A stretch of 64,000 nucleotides of DNA, taken from Ciona savignyi. Taxonomy: Eukaryota > Chordata > Ascidiacea > Phlebobranchia > Cionidae. Where the stretch lies: contig CH003364.1 of NCBI GenBank assembly GCA_000149265.1, positions 1,150,698-1,214,697 of the forward strand. Reading direction: 5' to 3'. This document shows, one piece after another, positions 42,201-51,200 of the stretch. Numbering within the stretch: position 1 is the first letter of the stretch; every line of letters starts with the position of its first letter. The notes below the pieces were generated by a model. The model was not told the origin of the DNA. It did no database searches and saw only the letters and a list, made by a program, of their open reading frames with translations. The position numbers and the translations under genes were made by a program.

Positions 42201-45200
42201 CCACCACATGTGGCGCTACAGGGCGAATAATCACGCCAGGACGCCCAATCTGGACACGCCACTGTTCCACAGGGTTTAAGTTCAGCGCGCAGACCTTCGC
42301 AGTCATTGTCTGGGTCTTCGCTTTCACATGTTCGTGATCTGAGTTTGAAACAAGAAATCTTGTATTGAAGTGTGGAGGAATGTTGGTGTTGACAATGTGA
42401 CACAAAATATTTAGTCTGAAGAAAAGCAAAATGTTTCTGCAGGATATTACAATGATGGCAATCACACATTTCAAGCATATTACAGTGGTTGAAATGTGCT
42501 AAGCACAGTGGTTAAAATTGGTCAATTTCCAAGTAAAATATATCATATTTTGTGCATACTACTAATTCTATTAAAAATTTATGCTTTTAATGAACAAATT
42601 GATAAAGCGCAAATTTTAACCTTTATATTGAATTGTTTAGTTTAGTTTTTTTTTGCTACTTGGTTACATTAAAGAAGATTAGCACAATTTTTTCAAGTTA
42701 AGGAGACAGGATAAATTGGCTAAACTACAATAGTTAAAACATGTCAGTAAATGGACACATTACAATTGAGAAAAAGTGATGTGGCCGTTAAACCTTACAT
42801 TAATAAAAAAAATTCAACAGAAAACTTTAAATCAAAATTAATTAAATTTGATGTTAGTTTATTACAATTTGGTTACAAATAAATAAATATTAAATCTCAC
42901 CTGAATTGCTGAGCACCTCCACATGTGAGGGGACAATCACTCCAAATACCCCAAGCTCCCCACCCTCCACTGCAGGGTCCAACACTACAAGCCTCAACCT
43001 GAAATATTATTCACATCATCATGTATTCTGTATGGGGCTGATGATGGGATATAGATGGACCATATAATAGCTGAAATATGTTGGGTTCTGGGTATAATGC
43101 TTGTTGGTTTCTAGGTGTATCCTGTATGGGGCTGATGATGGGGCACAGATAGACAAGATATTAGCTGAAATATGTTGGTATCTAGGTATAATGCATGTTG
43201 ATGTCTAGGTGTATCCTGTATGGAGCTGATGATGGGGCATAGATGGACAAGATATTAGCTAAAAGATGTTGGGTTCTGGGTATAATGCATGTTGATTTCT
43301 AGGTGTATCCTGTATGTGGCTGATGATGGGTATAGATGGGCAAGATCTTAGCTGTAATATGTTGGTATTGAGGTATAATGCATGTTGGTTTCTTGGTCCA
43401 TCCTGTATGTTGCTGATAATGGGGCATAGATGGACCATATAATAGCTGAAAGATGTTGGTATCTAGGTATAATGCATGTTGCTTTCTAGGTATATCATGT
43501 TTGTGACCGATGGTGTGGTAAAGACAGACAATGCCACCATGGGCCCCAAACCATATAGACATTTTGCATGAGATGGGCTATTACATTATACATATGCAAG
43601 CTAATAGGAGAAGGTGTTTGAAAATCCTTTGGCTGTCGATCTGATGAGCTACAAAACAAACTGCCATTGCAATTTCAAACATAAGAAAACACTAGCCCAT
43701 CCCAATTTCCTTATTATAAGTGTATTTAGGATTGTTTAAAAAAAACAGTAATACTCCATTCTCAAAAAATACTGATTAAAAATATCAAAATTACATACTT
43801 ATACCATTGCATAAACTATATTACTTGCATTGTAACTATGGCCAGTATAGATTATTAGAAGTTTAGGCATGTATTTATGCGAAGATTAAACCATAGCATT
43901 AAAACTTTTCATAATATTAATAGACAAAATCCCATTTATGCTAAGGATAGGATAGGATATTCATGTTTATTCCCGTGAATGGGAAAACCAGGGAGGTTAA
44001 CACATGGGCAATCGTCAGATCATTTCGCGCCCCGTCTGGTTATCGAGCTATTGCAGTGTGGTGTGTATGATTTACAAAGTCCTTCAATTAAGTAGAACCC
44101 ATTAATCCGCTGGGTTTAGTCAATGTCTGCTAAGTGCCTTGCCCAAGGACACAACCGAATAGCTAGCAACCAATTTCGTATCTGCAGCCCTTCGGCTGAA
44201 GGGTGACGAACTAAACCACCAGACTACCCCGTCTGACATAAAGCTATAAACCACTCACAATTCTGCCAATGCCGGGGCAAATTTCACTGCCGGGTGGTCC
44301 GCCCAGACATCCGCGGTGCTTGATATGAATACCTTGCCCACAAGAGACCGAACATTCAGACCATCCACTCCATAAGTACCATCCTCTGCCTGGAAATATC
44401 AAGTCATACGTATTTTTAATTTCGAAAAACTTGACAAGCTAAAAGCAAGTATCAAGTCATATGTATTTTAATTTCGAAAAACTTGACAAGCTAAATGCAA
44501 GTACAGAAAAAGCATTTATTTTTATCAAAGGTTACCATTAGACTAATATGGGGACATGACCATACTCATAGGTTTGAACTAATTTAGTTCTTTATAATTT
44601 TTTTGTTTTATTAAAAATGGTGTACTGAAATTCACCAAAAAGTCAACATTGAAAAGTAAAGGATACACATTTCAGTGGCCATGATTAGGGCCATTTAGAA
44701 ATCATTGCTTAAAGTATTTTAACAACTTTTTCCATACAAGCTGCTTTTTATTGATCAGAATCTCTATATTACAAAAAAACTAAGAATAAATTGTAAGATT
44801 TATTATCCAGACATTAGCCACAAAATAAATGTGATATATGATACAAGTAAAGACTATATATACCAGCTAGAGTAGTTGTTACATCGGCTACTGTGGTGGT
44901 AGTTTGGGTGGTGGTTGGACGGAAGCATGTACCTGGGCCTGTGGAAATAAAATAAAAGATTTTAAAACTATGACACATAGCCATTCAACTAGTTATACAT
45001 AGGATATAGGACATGAGTATAGGATATTCATGTTTATCCTCGTGAATGGGAAATAACAACGAGTATTAACACACGGGAAATCGTCAGATTACCTTGCACC
45101 CATCGTCTAATTACCGAAGCTATTGCAGTGTGTTGCTTTTAGACGTGCCTTTAATTTGGTAGAACCCTTTGTTTCACTGGGCTCAGGCAATATCCGTGCC

Positions 45201-48200
45201 TTGCCCAAGGAAACAACTGAATAACTCAAGACCAGTTTTCGAACCTTTAAAACCAACGCACCAGACTAATCGGTCAATTTACAAGTTGCCTCGATCACAC
45301 CAGACATGTTTTATTGCCAAATTCATTTATTTTAATTCATCCTGCCTTCTTCTACTAGTATTAACCTAATTATTCTTCTCTAATCCACATATACTCAGTT
45401 ATACATATTTACATCTTTTGATGGTGTGAATTAAAAAAAAGAATAAAATTTTAAAAGAAATTTTTAAAATAACACATTTTAAAATATAATGCAGAGAACT
45501 TACGCAAAGCAGTGTAACACCTTTGCCCCTGTGCTGTGAAATCGTAACAACATCCTCTGGTTCTTGTGCAAGCTGCAGCGGTTATTGCAATTGTGCCACA
45601 TGGAATTCTAACAAAAATGTGGCAAATGTAAAAATGTGGCGACAAAAATTTTCTAGATTATATTTTTTTCTTTTTTAAAGACATTTACTAATTTACTTTT
45701 TTTTAAAACAACTAAATTCAAGTAAAATATCACAAATTGTAAAATCAGTTTTAATTTTTATGGTTTTAAAAATTTAGGCTGTAATGGCAACTAAACAAGT
45801 TCAAGATAGCGTAACTTTTTTAACATTTATTCTTTAACATTTATTCTTGACATTTCTAACAGATGTACTAGTTAAAAATATTTAAAAAGCTATAGATAAT
45901 TATAAAATAACATAACAAATTCTGGATTTTAAATAATTATTTTAAAATATTCAGTAGTTATACACATCATAACATGACTAAGCACATTTTAACTTTGAAA
46001 ATGAAATCCTTTATTAAATATTATTTAAATAATGATTAGTATAATGCTTATTATTAAAGAAAGTGTGATTAAAACTGATATAAATACCTCATAGTTGGAT
46101 CGATAACACAGCATTCTGGTCTTGGAGGAGGTACAGTTGCTGCAACCTGGGAAGGTGGAGAGATTACTTAGCATTGATAAATTATTATATCACTATATCC
46201 CTTTGTTAATTAACATTAAAAAATATTACCAAAAATAATAGCTGATCATAATTTTTTTATCAAAAACATTTTGATTAACAAATTTTTCTGTTAATTAAAA
46301 TTACAAAACCAAAAATAACCTCGCAAGAATGTCTGAATCAAAAATACAATAAAATCCAAATTGAAAATAAAAGTCAAATACTTACTGTTGTAGTGGTTCG
46401 TACAGTAGGGGCAACAGTGGCTGTGAAAAATTAAATTATCATTAAAGGGAAAACTGTAAGGAGGTATTGTGGGCTTTAGATTAGTGTTTAGGACAAGGTT
46501 AAAATTAGTTTTCATAATTTTAGTAAGCAGTTTCACAAGGTTAAAATTAGTTTTCATAATTTTAGTAAGCGGTTTCCCTCCTTCCCTTCCTCCCTCTATC
46601 CCTCCTTTTAATGTTGTCTGTCATTAAAAGATACCAAAATAGGTATAACGGCCTAATGGTTTTAAACTATAAAGAACCAATTTTATTTTCAGTTAAGAAA
46701 CACACTATAATGAAACTTGACTGTAGGCATGTGGCATTTTCTACAAAGGCATTCTTCTTTTGAACTACATATCCTATTTATTAATCATGATTTAACAATT
46801 TGACGACGATATTGTAACTTACTGAGTTGGCACTGGTTGCCTACAAATCCTTGAACGCATATGCAAGTGTAGCTTCCACTTCCAAGGTTACGGCATTGAC
46901 CTCCGTTAAGACATGGGGTTCTTGAACATGGGTCGAATACAGGAACTGCAGAAACATAAAATTTACATGCAATTTCTCATACTTTTAGCTCATTATCATG
47001 CTTTATTGCTAATTATAGTGGAGGGAATATGGTATTTATGTTTATCTCTAAACAATCTAAAATGTTCCAAAGATTGAATCAAATGCACCCTAAATGCAAA
47101 AACAATTTTAATTTTATAATAGATTCCTGATTGTATGCTAACAGAAATGACTTTGATCTGTTTTTAGATACCACGAAGAAAGTGAAATAACCTCGAAAAA
47201 GTCCAAATAAGTGTGGAGTAATTTTAAGTCACCTCCTCAAAAGTTATCCTATGACACAAATAAAAAAATAACAAACCAGAAACCGTTATAAAAGATACAC
47301 TGTAAGGCTTGTTAAAATCATAGAAAAACAAATGTGTACACCTTAATATATGACATACCATTACAGTCTGCTCCAGTATATCCAGTCGGGCAAATGCAAG
47401 TGTATTGTAAGCCTATACTTCTGCATTGTCCACCATTTCTACAAGGTTGAGCACGACATGGATCTGAAAATTAAAATGTCACATCAAACGAGACAAATGA
47501 GTTTTTTTATAAAAAAAACAGTTAAACATAAGACAAGATAGATAGTCTACTTGAACTATACACTAAAACTACATATGCACTGATCTGTCAATCAATAGAA
47601 AGCTGGGTGTATAGGTTTTAATAGTTGTTGTTAGTGAGTTTTATAAAAAAAACTTTGATGGGTTTGTAACAATATTAATTCAGTAGGATCTAAAAGGTTC
47701 CATAAGCTTAGAGCTATGTCGATTAAGTTGACATATGAATGTTAAATAATACATTAATTTACACTACCTTTCCCAAGAAGACGACCGTATAACTAGATTC
47801 GATTCTGTAACCGTTTTGCTGAAAGGGACAACACACTGCAACTGCCTAGTTAACCCGATGTTAAGCATGTTTTAATTTCCCATGTGATACTCTACCATGT
47901 TTTCTCCGTAACGGGGATAAAACACGAATATCAAAGCATATAGTCGGGGAACACCCTAGAGGTTTAGCTGTGGGGAATACCCTTTTATGAGACATATGAA
48001 ATAAAAATAGACGGTTTAATTTACTAGCAACTAAAAATAAATTTAAAACAAAAAATAGATACAAATATCCTGTCTTTGTTTTTAGTTTAACTCTAACTAA
48101 ATACAAAGAGCTATTTTTCAATATTACTAACTTGGTATACAATTTCAAAACAGGTAAAGTAATAATATTTATACAAAATATTTTTAGTCTGTTTTGTTTG

Positions 48201-51200
48201 AAATCTGCAGAAATACTTAAGATTAGCAGTTATTATTTTAAAACATAGAGTTGTCAATCGGAAAATCCACACATAGAAATTGATAGGCCTGTTTGACTGA
48301 TTTTAGAATGGCGCATACTGACCGGGTGCTATGCCGCAGTTTAACCCGGAAAATCCATTCTGACATGTACATGTGTACGAGGCACCAACTTGATTGCATA
48401 TTCCACCGTTTAGACACGGTAACGACAAGCAGAGATCTAAAACAAAAATATTGGACGTAAGTCATTACTTCAGTACACAGAGGTTAAAATAAATTATTCG
48501 CTAAAGCGTCTACTAATTAAAAAGTCGTGTTAAAATTTAAGTGAACTTGGTCCATATTCTGATTTTATTATCGTCGATGTCGTCAAAAATAGTCTATATT
48601 GTGATTTTATTGTTGAAAAATGGTCGTTGACGGCGACAATGCCAGAGCAAATTTCAGATTAGAGATAAAGGCCTAATATATCATCCTACTTGGTGGGTTT
48701 TGACAGTTTACACCAGTAAAGCCGCCAACACATGTGCAAGTATACGTTGCTCCATTGGCGGAACAGATGCCTCCATTTTGGCAGGGCGATGGCGAACATG
48801 TATCTGAAAGAACAATGTGGAGAAACTAATCTTGTATATAAGTGAAAACTAACCAATGACGAAAAATTTAAGAAAAAAACTTACAGCCAATAAAGTAGTC
48901 TAGTCTAGAAATGGTGTTTTATTTAAATATTTAATATAAAAGTAACCACCAGACGGTAAGCCTATATAGTGACTTAGTTTTTTTTACACTTTTTGTTGTA
49001 TGCATTATTCCTAAAAAGTAACCAGCGTTACTTACCCGTTACTAATTCGGTCATACAAACGAAAAATTTGGTTGCATCACAATTGCTGTCGAACCATTTC
49101 CCTGCCGTCTCAAAGTTTCCAACTGTAGTCACAGCACTCATGTACATGCAGTCGTGACTGGGTGTGGCAGCAGAAGGTTGGCGCAACGGATTGTATGCGA
49201 CGAACCAGTTTTGGTATCCTTGGTTTTCAGGTCTTGGGATGAGTGAGCTGTCGCTTTGCCATCGCCAAACACCTTCAACTGACAAATCAGTTCCACCGAT
49301 CCAGTAACCCGGGGCAAATATATTCCCCCAATTTCCGCTGTTCGGTAGGTCCCCAATACCGTTAAGCAAGTTGTCAAGTACGGCTTGTTGCTTCGCCAAC
49401 GTGTTAACAGTTAACAAATCTCCACCATTGTCAAGGCAAGTTCTCAAAGATTGAGCGTAGTTGCGTCTCCGGATGTAGTAATCCCATCTCATTCCACCGA
49501 AGATGAAACTTCGCACTGAAAACGGGATATCGAATTTTAAATGGAAGCTTGTAAAATAGAATAGGATAGAATAGTCATGTTCATCCCAAAGAATGGAAAA
49601 TCCAAGGAGGTTAACACACGGGCAATCGTCAGATTACCTCGCGCCCACCGTTACCGAAGCTATTGTAATGTGTTGTGTATGATTTACAAGCTCCTTTAAT
49701 TTAGTAGAACCCATCGTTTGCAATCCAAGCACACAACCGACTAGCTAGCGACCAGTTTCGAAACTGCAAGCCTTTGGCTAAAAAGCGACTAACCCACCAA
49801 GTTAAAGGGTTGGATAATCCAGTCCGCTTTCTGTGTGTTAGCGAATTCCGCTGTCAAATGAAAGAATTGAAAACTGATAGCAGCCGATTTTTGCTGATTT
49901 TGACCGTAATAGATTATTGTGTCGCACAGCCAAGCTAGTAGTGACCTTAACACAATTCGGAAAATGTCCCAAGAGTCTACTTTTTAATTCTATACTCCGT
50001 AAGGATTTATAAAGTAGCAATAAAACTCATTTGCTTAACATACCATCGTTAGGAAGGGTGGTCGTTGGTATCACTCTTGGGATAACTGTAGTGGGTTGAA
50101 ATTGCACATCTACAATGGCTGGTGCTCCTTGCTTATAAGCAGTGCTCACCCTTCGTTTGAAGCATTTGGGCTGAAAAATTCAGAAAGGTTGATTATACAG
50201 TTTACTGCACAGACTTATTTAATCGACGTGGTAAAAATAATTGTGTATGTATAGTTAAAATGCTGGGAGAGGCTTGTGATCTGACGATTGACGGTGTGTT
50301 AACTTCCTTAATTTTTCCATTAATTGGGATAACATGAATATCCTTTCCTAAATCATCGAGTAAAATCAATTTATGAATTCAGCTTACCACGGTCGGGTCA
50401 TTAAACGCTTCCATTGCGTTGAAACAACATGAATGGACCACAGAGCATTCCGTTGCGTTGTTCTGGCCGACCACAATTCCTGTTGATTAAATAGAAAATA
50501 CAAATTGCCGTTAGCAAGTCTGTTGTGAACCGCAATTTACACGTAGCGCCTTAATTCACTACAGTTGGAAATTAGTTTTTTAGTTTAGTTTATTTATTTT
50601 TTGCCCTAGTATTTAAAAATGGCAAGCGAATAAAATAACGACACGGGAACAGGAAAAGGCGGCACAGTCGTTAAAACACGTCATTGAAAAAAAGGATATA
50701 ATTTAATAAATATAGCGGACGCGGCCGCCAAACATGGTAAGTGAGAACAAATACGTACCATTCTTGTCCTTGCACGGCATCTTGAGGTCGTTTTCGATAA
50801 GGCACCTGCCATCTCCTAATCCAGCGCTGGCAAGCCCGGCTCCAGGATACACGGAGTTAAGGTTTTGAAGCTACAGAAAATAACAGATTTGTTTAAATCT
50901 ATTTTAACCATGTAAGAGGCTTCTAGAGAGTTGCACGGAGACGTCATATTTATTTTGGACTGTGGTGAAATTTAAATAAAAAGGTATTTAACCTCGGAAA
51001 ACCGCGTGTGCCGAAATCGTGAGTTGGGTAATTTCATTTATATAATCCGAGCTGACATTTGCGGAGCTATTACGGCATGGCACGCGGCAGTGTTTTTTAC
51101 ACAACTCGCTACATCCTTCACGGTTAAAGAAGTGCCCGCATTTTGCTCAGGGACACTAGCAAACTGCACTTGGTTGGTTTCGAATTCACAACCCTACGGG

